DNA from: Breznakibacter xylanolyticus
Lineage (GTDB): Bacteria > Bacteroidota > Bacteroidia > Bacteroidales > Marinilabiliaceae
Direction of reading: 5' to 3'
Length of the DNA: 64,000 nt
Assembly (NCBI RefSeq): GCF_003254275.1
Contig: NZ_QKZK01000004.1
Location: 1 to 64,000 of the forward strand
The notes below the pieces were generated by a model. The model was not told where the DNA came from, made no database searches, and saw nothing but the letters and a program-made list of their open reading frames with translations. Each line of letters begins with the position of its first letter. Within the stretch, counting starts at the first letter, position 1. Positions 7,705 through 17,151 of this stretch are shown piece by piece. The translations under genes were made by a program, and so were the position numbers.

Positions 7705-9009
7705 TTAAATCCGCCGAATGTTGGCGCCAATTTTATTCAGTCGTGCATCAATGTTCTGGTAACCACGGTCAATCTGCTCGATGTTATGAATCACGCTCTT
7801 GCCCTGTGCCGACATGGCTGCGATGAGCAGTGCCACGCCCGCGCGAATGTCGGGCGAGCTCATAATTTGTGCCCGCAGCGGTGTTTCGCGGTTGAGGCCG
7901 TTCACCGAGGCACGGTGCGGATCGCACAAAATGATGCGCGCACCCATGTCGATGAGTTTATCGACAAAGAAGAGGCGGCTCTCGAACATTTTTTGGTGAA
8001 TGAGCACGCTTCCCTTGGCCTGTGTGGCCACCACCAGAAACACGCTCAGCAAATCGGGCGTGAGACCCGGCCAGGGCGCATCGGCAATGGTCATCACGCT
8101 GCCGTCGATAAACGAATCAATCTCGTAATGATCCTGCGCGGGAATGTGTATGTCATCGTTGATGATGTCCATTTGAATGCCCATGCGGCTAAAGGCAAAC
8201 GGGATGATGCCCAGCTGGTCGACCCGGCAATTCTTAATGGTGATTTCAGATCCGGTCATGGCGGCCAGGCCAATGAAGCTGCCTATCTCAATCATGTCGG
8301 GCAGGATGGTGTGACGGCATCCGCCCAGTTCACTCACGCCTTCGATGGTGAGCAGGTTCGAACCAATGCCGTTGATTTTGGCGCCCATGCTCACCAGCAT
8401 TCGACACAGCTGCTGCACGTAAGGTTCGCAGGCGGCGTTGTAGATGGTGGTGGTTCCGGGGGTGAGCACTGCGGCCATCACAATGTTGGCCGTTCCGGTC
8501 ACCGAAGCCTCGTCGAGCAACATGTAAGTGCCCTTGAGGTGCTGTGCTTCGACGGTATAAAAAATCTCATCGGGGTTAAACACAAATTTGGCACCCAGTT
8601 TTTCAAATCCGATAAAGTGAGTATCGAGGCGACGACGGCCAATTTTATCCCCTCCTGGTTTTGGGAAATAAGCTTTCCCAAAGCGCGCCAACAATGGGCC
8701 CATGATCATGATGGAACCACGCAACGAAGATGCACGTTTTTTAAAATCGGCACTTTGCAGATAGGTGAGATCGATGTTTTCGGCTTTAAAAGTACACTCG
8801 TGGCGGGTGTGTCGGTCAATGTCAACCCCCAGACATCCCAACAGGTCAATCAGGCTGTTGACATCAATAATGTCGGGGATGTTGCTGATGGTGACAGATT
8901 CGTTGGTCAACAACACGGCGCAAATCACTTGCAGCGCCTCGTTTTTGGCTCCCTGCGGTTCCAGTTCCCCCTTGAGGAAACGGCCTCCTTCAATTTCAAA
9001 GCTGCTCAT
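7705..9009 (-). CDS. murA: UDP-N-acetylglucosamine 1-carboxyvinyltransferase
   Basis: MurA catalyses the first committed step of peptidoglycan synthesis, transferring enolpyruvate from phosphoenolpyruvate to UDP-GlcNAc in the cytoplasm. The 434-residue length and motifs (GAKNEALQ near 20-27, RASSLRGSIMIMGPLLARFG near 92-111, LDEASVTGTANIVMAAV) match the family. The loop that holds Cys115 in E. coli reads PGGDKIGRR here, so the residue is Asp121. Natural Cys-to-Asp MurA variants, as in Mycobacterium and Chlamydia, are active but not alkylated by fosfomycin. The gene lies downstream of a DUF4290 gene on the same strand, an arrangement common in Bacteroidota. Confidence 0.96.
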   Translation of the reverse strand: MSSFEIEGGRFLKGELEPQGAKNEALQVICAVLLTNESVTISNIPDIIDVNSLIDLLGCLGVDIDRHTRHECTFKAENIDLTYLQSADFKKRASSLRGSIMIMGPLLARFGKAYFPKPGGDKIGRRRLDTHFIGFEKLGAKFVFNPDEIFYTVEAQHLKGTYMLLDEASVTGTANIVMAAVLTPGTTTIYNAACEPYVQQLCRMLVSMGAKINGIGSNLLTIEGVSELGGCRHTILPDMIEIGSFIGLAAMTGSEITIKNCRVDQLGIIPFAFSRMGIQMDIINDDIHIPAQDHYEIDSFIDGSVMTIADAPWPGLTPDLLSVFLVVATQAKGSVLIHQKMFESRLFFVDKLIDMGARIILCDPHRASVNGLNRETPLRAQIMSSPDIRAGVALLIAAMSAQGKSVIHNIEQIDRGYQNIDARLNKIGANIRRI

Positions 9010-9132
9010 ACGTTATTTTTCTTCTTCTTTTTTAATCACGGCAATGATATCCAATTTTTTTGTTGAAAGCGCGTCAGCGGCTGCTGATATTCGCAAAAAA
9101 AGCTGCGCATCATCATGGCAGCTCTCATCAGT

Positions 9133-9768
9133 TCACTTACGGTGCTTTAACTGCGGGGTCTTTTTCCGCTTAAACCGGTTTTTCTGATTGTAATTTTTGG
9201 ATGGATACTGCTGTATGGGGCCATCGTCCTTAAACTCGGGGATTTTCATCTCGGGCTCGGCCTGCAAACGACCATGCGACAGGGTTTTTAAATCCTCAAA
9301 TACCCGCTCATCCGAAGCATTGTCGCGGTTGTAGCCCAGCAACGATTTTTTCATGTGGCCGATGATCAGCTTCACCAGTTCGCGCTTCTCGTCTTCATTT
9401 TCAAGCTCGATGGCGCGTTCAATCATATCCTGAACCAGACGTCCGTACTGCATGTAACGCACCTTGTTGTGCTGGTAGGGCACCTTCATGGGCGGCTGGT
9501 TAAAGCTCGATGCCTGTGGAATGTCGTAAGGAAAATCGATGTCGAGTTTAAAATCGGCCATAATGGCCAAATGATCCCACAGCTTGTGCTTAAAATCACT
9601 CACGTCGCGCAGGTGGGGGAACAGCGTTCCCATAATGGCGATGATGGAACGGGAGCAACGCATCCGTTCTTCGCGGTCCTCAATGGTCAGGGCATGATCC
9701 ACCATTTGCTGAATATGCCGTCCATACTCGGGAAGAACCAGTTTCTTTCGGTTCGAATTGTAATCCAT
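9133..9768 (-). CDS. DUF4290 family protein
   Basis: A 211-residue soluble protein, MDYNSNRKKLVLPEYGRHIQ at the start and a very basic C-terminus (KNRFKRKKTPQLKHRK), which could bind nucleic acid or remain disordered. The N-terminal sequence and the adjacency to murA match the DUF4290 family, found in Bacteroidota and of unknown function. It has no signal or membrane segment. It is 123 bp upstream of murA on the same strand and probably co-transcribed, suggesting a link with cell-wall synthesis or growth, which is inference from synteny only. Confidence 0.88.
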   Translation of the reverse strand: MDYNSNRKKLVLPEYGRHIQQMVDHALTIEDREERMRCSRSIIAIMGTLFPHLRDVSDFKHKLWDHLAIMADFKLDIDFPYDIPQASSFNQPPMKVPYQHNKVRYMQYGRLVQDMIERAIELENEDEKRELVKLIIGHMKKSLLGYNRDNASDERVFEDLKTLSHGRLQAEPEMKIPEFKDDGPIQQYPSKNYNQKNRFKRKKTPQLKHRK

Positions 9769-10025
9769 TAATTGTGTTTGTTGTCGTCGTTGTGCATGAA
9801 ACGATTTCTGCTCTTAGCCAACATGATCAGATGGCATACTTGCGTACGCAGTTGGCTTCTTCAGATTAAAATACTTGTTGGGTAATGCCGTCATTAATCA
9901 GTGGCAGGCGGTGTGTCAATGAATGTCTTTTGTTGGAGTTGAAAGACGAATAACCTTCATTGGCCTGACAAACAGTGTGTGCTGTTTAAAACGTGCAGTG
10001 TTACCAGCAGATTCAGGTGCCAAAA

Positions 10026-12305
10026 CTAACGCAAAATTTTTAGTTTGGCAAATTTTAATAATAATTGTTTGGTCCCTGAATGTTCGAAGGTTACGGTCAC
10101 TTTTGTATTGGGGAAGCTCCCTTCGATATTGTCGATTACCCCGCGCCCAAATCGCTCGTGCTCAACCAACATCCCGGCCTGATAGTCACCGCCCGAGGTT
10201 TGATAGTTAAACTGGATGGATGGCGTGGCCGGTCGCTGCGTGAGCGACGCCTTGGGCTTGAAGCGCGACGGAACCGCCGGCCGCTCGGGTTGACGAACGG
10301 GAATGCCCATGGGCCGTGAAGCCGGCGAGGTAAACGGACTGTTGCCCAATACTTCCAAATATTGTGAATCCACCTCACGGATGAACCGGCTGGCAGTTGA
10401 ATTTTTCAGCTCACCATATTTATAACGCGTTTTGGCATACGACATCACGGCATACTCCTCGGCACGGGTCAATGCCACGTAAAACAGGCGGCGCTCTTCT
10501 TCAACGCCCTGCTCGCTGTCGATGGTCATCTGCGAGGGAAACAACCCTTCTTCAACGCCCACAATGTACACGTTTTTAAACTCCAGCCCTTTGGCACTGT
10601 GAATGGTCATGAGCGTCACCTTGTCGTTGTCCTCAGGTTTCTCCGAGTCCTGATCGGTGAGCAATGCCACATCTTCCAAAAACACATCCAAACGCGCCGG
10701 TTCGCCCGACTCGAGCTTGTTGGTGGTAAACTCCCGAATGGCGTTCATCAATTCCTCCACGTTCTCGGCGCGCGACTGTCCTTCCACGCTCTTGTCGGCC
10801 ATCAGATCGGCCATGATGCCCGAGGCGGTGGCAATTTCGCGAGCCAAATCGGCCGCCTGACTGTCGAGCAACTTCATGCCAAAGCCCCGGATGAGCTGCA
10901 CAAAACCATGCAGTTTCTTCATGGTTCCGGCATTGATGCCCAACTGCTCGGGCGTATAGCCGTTGATGAGCTGCCAGATGGAATATCCCGTTTGTGCCGA
11001 AATGGCCTCAAGCTTGTCCATGGTGGTGCTGCCGATGCCGCGCGCCGGGTAGTTGATCACCCGCTTGAGCGACTCCTGATCGTTGGGGTTCACCGTCATC
11101 CGAAAATAGGCGATCAAATCCTTGATTTCCTTGCGCTGGTAAAACGACAAACCTCCATATATCTTGTAAGCGAACCCGCGCTTGCGAAGCGCCTCTTCAA
11201 AAATCCGCGACTGAGCGTTGGTGCGGTACAATATGGCAAAATCCTGATAGGTATAATGATGTTCGCGACGTCGTTCGGCAATGTCGTCGGCCACACGATA
11301 GCCCTCTTCCACATCGGAATACGACTCCATCACCCGAATGGGATGGCCGCTCTCTTTTTCCGAAAAGACGTTTTTCTGTATCTGACCCTTATTTTTGGCG
11401 ATGATGCTGTTGGCCGCATTCACAATGGTTTGTGTGGAACGGTAATTCTGCTCCAGCTTAAAAATTTTGTAGCCCGGGTAGTCGTTCCTGAAATTGAGAA
11501 TGTTCTCGATTTTCGCCCCCCTGAAACTATAAATACTCTGGGCATCGTCGCCCACCACGCAAATGTTTTGATGCCCTTCGGCCAGTTTTTTAATGATGCG
11601 GTACTGCGACAAGTTGGTATCCTGATACTCATCGACCAAAATGTATTGAAAACGTTGTTGATAGCGTTGCAGCACATCGGGAAAATCGCGAAACAATATA
11701 TTGGTGTTCAACAGCAAATCGTCAAAATCCATCGATTTGGCCTGATAACAATGTTTCATGTATCGGGCATAAATCTCATACACCAAGGGTTTTTTCGCAG
11801 CCTGATCGGCCGACATGCGCGCCACATCGCGAGCATAAGCAGGCGGGGTCACCAAATCGTTCTTGGCCGATGATATGCGTCCCAACACATCGCCGGGCTT
11901 GTATTCCTTATCGCTCAGTTTCATCTCTTTGAGAATCGACTTGATCAGGCTTTTTGAGTCTGCTGTATCGTAAATGGTAAACGACGATGGGTAACCCAGC
12001 TTCTCTGATTCGATGCGCAAAATACGGGCAAAAATGGAGTGAAAAGTACCCATCCACAAATTACGCGCATTCGCTTCGCCCACGATGGCGGCGATGCGAT
12101 GCTGCATTTCGCGCGCGGCTTTGTTGGTAAATGTGAGCGCCAAAACCTGTTGCGGACGCACGCCCTTTTCAAGCAAGTGAGCGATGCGATAGGTAAGCAC
12201 GCGCGTCTTACCCGACCCGGCACCGGCAATCACCAGCGTAGGACCATCGGTGTTTACCACTGCGTCGCGCTGCGGGGTATTGAGTTCATCTAAATAATGT
12301 TGCAC
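10026..12305 (-). CDS. UvrD/PcrA-type ATP-dependent DNA helicase
   Basis: A superfamily 1A 3'-5' helicase of 759 residues. The motifs in order are GAGSGKT (28-34, Walker A), ALTFTNKAAREM (Ia), VDEYQDTN (Walker B), GDDAQSIYSFRGA (III), LEQNYRST (IV), TIHSAKGLEFKNV (V) and EEERRLFYVALTRA (VI). The C-terminal tail after residue 640 is a proline- and basic-rich linker followed by a Tudor-like segment (GMLVEHERFGRGVIDNIEGSFPNTKVTVTFE), as in PcrA/UvrD that contact RNA polymerase. The family acts in nucleotide excision and mismatch repair and in clearing replication forks. It has no close operon partner. I cannot decide between UvrD and PcrA naming. Confidence 0.95.
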   Translation of the reverse strand: MQHYLDELNTPQRDAVVNTDGPTLVIAGAGSGKTRVLTYRIAHLLEKGVRPQQVLALTFTNKAAREMQHRIAAIVGEANARNLWMGTFHSIFARILRIESEKLGYPSSFTIYDTADSKSLIKSILKEMKLSDKEYKPGDVLGRISSAKNDLVTPPAYARDVARMSADQAAKKPLVYEIYARYMKHCYQAKSMDFDDLLLNTNILFRDFPDVLQRYQQRFQYILVDEYQDTNLSQYRIIKKLAEGHQNICVVGDDAQSIYSFRGAKIENILNFRNDYPGYKIFKLEQNYRSTQTIVNAANSIIAKNKGQIQKNVFSEKESGHPIRVMESYSDVEEGYRVADDIAERRREHHYTYQDFAILYRTNAQSRIFEEALRKRGFAYKIYGGLSFYQRKEIKDLIAYFRMTVNPNDQESLKRVINYPARGIGSTTMDKLEAISAQTGYSIWQLINGYTPEQLGINAGTMKKLHGFVQLIRGFGMKLLDSQAADLAREIATASGIMADLMADKSVEGQSRAENVEELMNAIREFTTNKLESGEPARLDVFLEDVALLTDQDSEKPEDNDKVTLMTIHSAKGLEFKNVYIVGVEEGLFPSQMTIDSEQGVEEERRLFYVALTRAEEYAVMSYAKTRYKYGELKNSTASRFIREVDSQYLEVLGNSPFTSPASRPMGIPVRQPERPAVPSRFKPKASLTQRPATPSIQFNYQTSGGDYQAGMLVEHERFGRGVIDNIEGSFPNTKVTVTFEHSGTKQLLLKFAKLKILR

Positions 12306-12496
12306 AGATAAGAGACTTTACGGAAAACGGATTCCCAAAATGAAAAAATCGAACTGCAAAAATAACGATATGCCGGCATCTTTGTTGATTGTTGATAGAT
12401 TGATTGAAAAAAATGGTGAGAAATCACTTGCTGTTCATCAGTCCATTACCCAAAAAGGAATCTTTGACCCCCAATCCAATAAAAGAAAAGAAAACA

Positions 12497-12527
12497 TTTG
12501 TGCTTTGATGATAAAGTTATATTTTTG
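12497..12527 (+). promoter_or_regulatory. Promoter of the ilv leader
   Basis: TTTG at 12497-12500, a 19-bp spacer and TATTTTTG at 12520-12527 match the Bacteroidota primary promoter consensus (TTTG, 19-20 bp, TAnnTTTG) exactly. Transcription is expected to start about 12533, 20-25 nt before the leader peptide. Confidence 0.75.
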
Positions 12528-12556
12528 CGATTCAATCATAGGAAAAGCTCAACGCG

Positions 12557-12625
12557 ATGAAGTTTTCTATCTCACTAATTCTCAGTCTAGTCATTATTCT
12601 CGTGGTCAAAACCTCCGGAAAGTGA
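12557..12625 (+). CDS. Branched-chain leader peptide of the ilv attenuator (22 aa)
   Basis: ATG at 12557 opens a 22-codon frame ending in TGA at 12623-12625. Eleven of the 22 residues are Ile, Leu or Val, concentrated in the run LILSLVIILVV before a hydrophilic end KTSGK. It lies between an exact consensus promoter and an intrinsic terminator upstream of ilvD. This is the layout of ilv leader peptides in Proteobacteria, where ribosome stalling at branched-chain codons reports charged tRNA levels. The peptide itself probably has no function. The frame is too short for routine gene finders; evidence is composition and context. Confidence 0.8.
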   Translation: MKFSISLILSLVIILVVKTSGK

Positions 12626-12711
12626 GATTGGTGTGTAGATTTCGATAACTGAAGAAGATAATGAACAAGCCTTTCTCACTTCTCTGAAAAGAGAAGAGGA
12701 AGGCTTTTTTT
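12620..12711 (+). promoter_or_regulatory. Transcription attenuator of ilvD operon
   Basis: The terminator is formed by 12668-12685 (AGCCTTTCTCACTTCTCT) and 12690-12705 (AGAGAAGAGGAAGGCT), loop GAAA, followed by seven T. An upstream segment AAGTGAGA (12620-12627), which covers the leader stop codon, is complementary to TCTCACTT (12675-12682) in the left arm. A ribosome stalled in the Ile/Leu/Val codons would leave this segment free to block the terminator; a ribosome reaching the stop codon would mask it. The downstream gene ilvD starts at 12748. The pairing is read by eye. Confidence 0.78.
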
Positions 12712-12747
12712 ATTGATATTTCAACGACTTTAAAAAATTACAACAAT

Positions 12748-14583
12748 ATGACAATGAAGAACAGACTCAGAAGCGCCACTTCATCCGAAGGACGCAAAAT
12801 GGCCGGAGCCCGTAGTTTGTGGCGCGCCAACGGACGTAGCGAAGAACAAATGAAGAAGCCCATTATTGCCATTGTCAACTCGTTTACCCAATTCGTACCC
12901 GGGCACGTTCACCTGCACGAAATTGGGCAGGACGTGAAACGCATCATCGAAAGCATGGGCTGTTTCGCGGCCGAATTTAACACCATCGCCATCGACGATG
13001 GCATCGCCATGGGTCACGACGGGATGCTTTATTCCCTGCCCTCGCGCGACATCATCGCCGACAGCGTGGAGTACATGGTCAACGCCCACACCGCCGATGC
13101 CATGATTTGCATCAGCAACTGCGACAAAATCACCCCGGGTATGCTCATGGCAACCATGCGCTTAAATATCCCTACCATTTTTGTTTCGGGTGGCCCCATG
13201 GAAGCCGGCAAAGTGGGCGACAAAGCCCTCGACCTGGTGGATGCCATGGTCATGGCTGCCGACGACTCGGTGTCGGACGATATGGTGAGCGCTGTGGAAC
13301 GCAATGCTTGCCCCACCTGCGGATCTTGCTCGGGCATGTTCACAGCCAACTCTATGAACTGCCTCAACGAAGCCATTGGCTTGGCGCTGCCCGGTAACGG
13401 CACCATCGTGGCCACTCACGCCAACCGCAAAAAACTGTTTGAAAAAGCGGCTCGACTCATTGTCGAAAACACTTATAAATATTATCAGGACGGCGACGAC
13501 AGCGTGTTGCCCCGTTCCATCGCCACCAAAACCGCGTTCATGAACGCCATGACGCTCGACATTGCCATGGGTGGATCCACCAACACCGTGCTTCACCTGT
13601 TGGCCATTGCTCAGGAAGCCGGCGTTGACTTCACCATGAAGGACATTGACCAGCTTTCACGCAAAACCCGCGTGTTGAGTAAAGTGGCTCCCAACTCGTC
13701 GTACCACATTCAGGACGTGAACCGTGCCGGTGGCATCATTGGCATTTTGGGTGAACTCGAGCGTCAAAAAATGATTGACACATCTGTGAAACGTGTGGAT
13801 TTCGCTTCGCTGAAAGATGCCATCGAAGCTTACGACATCATGCGCCCCACTGCCATTGCCGAAGCCTTTGACGTGTATGGCAGCGCTCCCGCTGGAGTGG
13901 TGAACCTCACCATGGGCTCACAACGAACACAATATAAAGAACTGGATACCGACCGCGCCAAAGGTTGCATCCGTTCGTGGGAAAACGCTTACACCAAAGA
14001 TGGTGGCTTGGCCGTGCTTTACGGTAACATTGCCAAAAATGGTTGTATTGTGAAAACCGCCGGGGTGGACGAATCCATTTTCCATTTCGTAGGCAAAGCC
14101 AAAGTATTTGAATCGCAAGACGATGCTTGTGCCGGAATCCTCAGCGGAGAGGTCGAAGCCGGTGACGTGGTGGTGATTCGTTACGAAGGCCCCAAAGGCG
14201 GCCCGGGCATGCAGGAGATGCTTTACCCCACCTCTTACATCAAGTCGCGTCACTTGGGAACCCAATGCGCTCTCATTACCGATGGCCGTTTCTCGGGGGG
14301 TACATCGGGGCTGAGCATCGGTCACGTCTCGCCCGAAGCGGCTGCCGGTGGCGACATTGCGCTGGTACGTAACGGCGACGAAATTGAAATTGACATCCCA
14401 AACCGTATAATACAGGTAAACATTTCATCAACGGAGATGGAATCTCGTCGCAAGCAGGAATTGGGACGTGGTGACAACGCCTTTACACCGGTGAACCGGA
14501 TGCGTTACGTCTCTAAAGCTCTCAAAGCCTACGCACATTTCGTGAGCTCAGCCGATTTGGGTGCTGTGCGGATGATTCAATAA
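12748..14583 (+). CDS. ilvD: Dihydroxy-acid dehydratase
   Basis: IlvD removes water from 2,3-dihydroxy-isovalerate and -methylvalerate to give the 2-oxoacid precursors of valine/leucine and isoleucine. The 611-residue protein contains the iron-sulfur ligands in [12 protein letters not shown] and [19 protein letters not shown], and the conserved ends [20 protein letters not shown]. Its length and motifs fit the IlvD family rather than sugar acid dehydratases. It is the first structural gene after the leader-peptide attenuator and is followed 125 bp later by ilvB, so ilvD-ilvB-ilvN form one transcription unit. Start ATG at 12748; Met3 is an alternative. Confidence 0.97.
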   Translation: MTMKNRLRSATSSEGRKMAGARSLWRANGRSEEQMKKPIIAIVNSFTQFVPGHVHLHEIGQDVKRIIESMGCFAAEFNTIAIDDGIAMGHDGMLYSLPSRDIIADSVEYMVNAHTADAMICISNCDKITPGMLMATMRLNIPTIFVSGGPMEAGKVGDKALDLVDAMVMAADDSVSDDMVSAVERNACPTCGSCSGMFTANSMNCLNEAIGLALPGNGTIVATHANRKKLFEKAARLIVENTYKYYQDGDDSVLPRSIATKTAFMNAMTLDIAMGGSTNTVLHLLAIAQEAGVDFTMKDIDQLSRKTRVLSKVAPNSSYHIQDVNRAGGIIGILGELERQKMIDTSVKRVDFASLKDAIEAYDIMRPTAIAEAFDVYGSAPAGVVNLTMGSQRTQYKELDTDRAKGCIRSWENAYTKDGGLAVLYGNIAKNGCIVKTAGVDESIFHFVGKAKVFESQDDACAGILSGEVEAGDVVVIRYEGPKGGPGMQEMLYPTSYIKSRHLGTQCALITDGRFSGGTSGLSIGHVSPEAAAGGDIALVRNGDEIEIDIPNRIIQVNISSTEMESRRKQELGRGDNAFTPVNRMRYVSKALKAYAHFVSSADLGAVRMIQ

Positions 14584-14708
14584 AATAGCAGCCATATTAT
14601 TTAAAACCTATTGGCCTGCTTGATTGTTAATAGTAATCCGGTGGTTTATCGAAATAACTACCCAATGGTTTAATATGCTGCCTCCGGGCAGCTTTGCAAC
14701 AACCAATC

Positions 14709-16442
14709 ATGGAGACAAAAACAGAATTGATCGTGGAAAAGGATGAAGCTAAAAAAATACAGATGTCCGGCTCTCATGCCGTGATACAATCGCTATTAAA
14801 AGAAGGCGTTAACTTGGTGTTTGGATACCCGGGAGGTGCCATCATGCCGGTGTACGATGCCCTTTACGATTATCACGACAGGTTGCACCACGTTCTGGTT
14901 CGTCACGAACAGGGAGCTGTACACGCCGCACAAGGTTTCGCTCGTGTGACCGGGAAAGTAGGGGTAGCCATTGTCACGTCGGGACCTGGCGCCACCAATA
15001 CCATCACCGGAATTGCTGATGCCATGATTGATTCGACCCCCATGGTGGTAATTTCGGGACAGGTTGGCTCTCCATTATTGGGTACCGATGCTTTTCAGGA
15101 AACCGATGTCATTGGCATTTCACAACCCGTCACCAAGTGGAGCTGTCAGGTAAAAAAGGCCGAAGAGATTCCGGCTGCAATTGCCAAAGCTTTTTACATT
15201 GCCAGATCCGGTCGTCCCGGACCTGTACTGGTCGACATTACCAAAGATGCACAGGCCAACATGATGGAGTTTGACTACGTCCCTGTGACACAAGTGCGCA
15301 GCTATCAACCCGTTCCCACCCCCGACAGTGACAAAATTGCTGAAGCGGCTCGATTAATCAACCTCTCCAAGAAACCACTTGCATTGGTAGGTCAAGGCGT
15401 GATGCTGGGCGGGGCAGAAAAAGAACTGCTCAAATTTCTCGAAAAATCTGGTGTCCCTGCTGCATGGACTTTATTAGGCATGTCGGTAATGCCATCGGAT
15501 CACCCATTGAACGTAGGCATGTTGGGCATGCATGGCAACGTGGGACCAAACGTTAAAACCAACGAAGCCGACCTCATCATCAGTTTCGGAATGCGCTTTG
15601 ACGACCGCGTCACAGGCAACACCAAGGCCTATGCCGTGAACGCCAAAGTGATTCACTTCGATATCGACCCGGCCGAAATCAACAAAATCATTTATGCCGA
15701 TGTGCCGGTACTGGGCGACATTAAAGAAACCCTGCCTATGTTGACACACATGGTGTCGAATAACACGCACGAGACGTGGGTGAAGGAATTTCGGGCGTGT
15801 GATAAAATCGAAACTCAAAAAATCATCCAACCCGAGCTTTACCCCACCAAAGAGGGCATCACCATGGGCGAAGTGATCAGACGGGTGAGCGAAGCCATGA
15901 ACCACGATGCCATTTTAGTCACCGATGTGGGTCAGCATCAAATGATGGCCTCACGGTATTTCAAGTTTCGCCAGTCGCGCAGCGTGGTAACATCAGGAGG
16001 TTTGGGAACCATGGGCTTTGGACTCCCCGCAGCCATCGGCGCTAAAATGGGACGTCCCGACCGTCAGGTGGTTTTGTTTGTGGGCGATGGCGGTTTCCAG
16101 ATGACTATTCAGGAGCTGGGAACCATTTTCCAAACCAAAATTCCGGTTAAAATTGTGTTGCTGAACAACAACTTCCTGGGAATGGTACGTCAGTGGCAGG
16201 AGTTGTTCTTCGACAAACGTTATGCTTCAACTGAATTGATTAACCCTGATTTTCAGTTGATTTCCAAAGGATATGGCATCATGTCAGAAAAAGTTACATC
16301 ACGTGATCAACTTGATGAAGCCATCTTAAAGTTAGTGAACAGTGAAGATGCTTTCTTGTTGGAGGTTGTGGTCGAAAAAGAAGGTAACGTGTTCCCGATG
16401 GTTCCGGCCGGAGCCTCGGTATCGGATATCAGGCTTGAATAG
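14709..16442 (+). CDS. ilvB: Acetolactate synthase, large (catalytic) subunit
   Basis: A thiamine diphosphate enzyme that condenses two pyruvates, or pyruvate with 2-oxobutyrate, as the first common step of Val/Leu/Ile synthesis. The 577 residues include the catalytic Glu region VRHEQGAVHAAQGFAR, the FAD/regulatory middle domain and the ThDP-binding motif GDGGFQMTIQELGT ending in NNNFLGMVRQWQ. Start ATG at 14709 (METKTELIVEKDE) is chosen; a TTG five codons upstream would add QQPI and is unlikely. The small subunit gene follows 90 bp later and valine feedback would act through it. Confidence 0.96.
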   Translation: METKTELIVEKDEAKKIQMSGSHAVIQSLLKEGVNLVFGYPGGAIMPVYDALYDYHDRLHHVLVRHEQGAVHAAQGFARVTGKVGVAIVTSGPGATNTITGIADAMIDSTPMVVISGQVGSPLLGTDAFQETDVIGISQPVTKWSCQVKKAEEIPAAIAKAFYIARSGRPGPVLVDITKDAQANMMEFDYVPVTQVRSYQPVPTPDSDKIAEAARLINLSKKPLALVGQGVMLGGAEKELLKFLEKSGVPAAWTLLGMSVMPSDHPLNVGMLGMHGNVGPNVKTNEADLIISFGMRFDDRVTGNTKAYAVNAKVIHFDIDPAEINKIIYADVPVLGDIKETLPMLTHMVSNNTHETWVKEFRACDKIETQKIIQPELYPTKEGITMGEVIRRVSEAMNHDAILVTDVGQHQMMASRYFKFRQSRSVVTSGGLGTMGFGLPAAIGAKMGRPDRQVVLFVGDGGFQMTIQELGTIFQTKIPVKIVLLNNNFLGMVRQWQELFFDKRYASTELINPDFQLISKGYGIMSEKVTSRDQLDEAILKLVNSEDAFLLEVVVEKEGNVFPMVPAGASVSDIRLE

Positions 16443-16450
16443 ATTAAAAG

Positions 16451-16527
16451 ACACAAGTATCAAGACGCAAGACTTTTTAAATTAACAGTATAAATCTTGA
16501 TACCTGATACTAACATCTTGATACTAA
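16451..16527. repeat. Dispersed intergenic repeat, TTGATACT family
   Basis: The ilvB-ilvN gap consists largely of CAAGTATCAAGACGCAAGAC followed by ATCTTGATACCTGATACT and ATCTTGATACT, giving inverted and direct copies. The same words recur before leuB (25577-25678) and, degenerate, before the DUF3999 gene (43860-43896). Confidence 0.7.
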
Positions 16528-16531
16528 AAAA

Positions 16532-17074
16532 ATGAAACAAGAATTTACCATCATCATATTTTCGGAGAACCATGTGGGCTTGCTCAATCAGGTCACCACT
16601 GTTTTCACACGCCGAAACATCAACATCGAGAGCCTCAATACCTCTGAGTCGGCCATTACAGGCATTCACAAGTTTACGGTGGTGGTTGTAACCACTCGCG
16701 AACAGGTGGACAAGCTTATTGGACAAATTGAAAAGCGAATCGATGTACTTAAAGCCTTCGTGTTTACCTCCGACGAGATTGTACACCAGGAGATTGCCTT
16801 ATACAAAGTGCACACAGAAGCATTGATGAACGGCAACGAAGTGGAGAATTTGGTGCGTCAATACGGGGCTCAGATTCTGGAGGTTCATCGCGACTACACG
16901 GTCATTCAAAAAACCGGTCACAAGCACGAAACTCAGGAATTGTTTGAGAAACTCGACAAATTTGAAGTGCTTCAGTTTGTACGCAGTGGACGGGTGGCCG
17001 TTACCAAAACCAACTGGGAGCAGCTGGCCACTTATTTACGTTCATTAGAAGGTCGAAACAAAGTGACTGAATAA
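16532..17074 (+). CDS. ilvN: Acetolactate synthase, small (regulatory) subunit
   Basis: The regulatory partner of IlvB. Residues about 4-75 form an ACT domain (FTIIIFSENHVGLLNQVTTV, NIESLNTSESAITGIHKFTV), the site where valine binds for feedback inhibition in the family. The C-terminal half (about 80-175) resembles the ALS small-subunit C domain that contacts the catalytic subunit. Length of 180 residues suits the long IlvH-type form. It follows ilvB in the same direction and is separated from it by a repeat-rich 90-bp gap. Confidence 0.94.
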   Translation: MKQEFTIIIFSENHVGLLNQVTTVFTRRNINIESLNTSESAITGIHKFTVVVVTTREQVDKLIGQIEKRIDVLKAFVFTSDEIVHQEIALYKVHTEALMNGNEVENLVRQYGAQILEVHRDYTVIQKTGHKHETQELFEKLDKFEVLQFVRSGRVAVTKTNWEQLATYLRSLEGRNKVTE

Positions 17075-17151
17075 TTATGTGAAAAGCGCCAAGCGTGGGT
17101 GAGGCATGACCTACTGCTGAACCTTCGCTCATTTAATGCAATGATCCTGTG

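Noticed and set aside
7678-9066. A 462-codon open frame on the plus strand
   Set aside because: Antisense of murA, with His/Asn/Val-rich composition and no recognisable motif.
10599-11873. A 424-codon open frame on the plus strand
   Set aside because: Antisense of the UvrD/PcrA helicase; the helicase motifs on the other strand are unambiguous.
12340-12648. A 102-codon frame upstream of ilvD
   Set aside because: It overlaps the promoter and the leader peptide of the attenuator in another frame and has no family resemblance.
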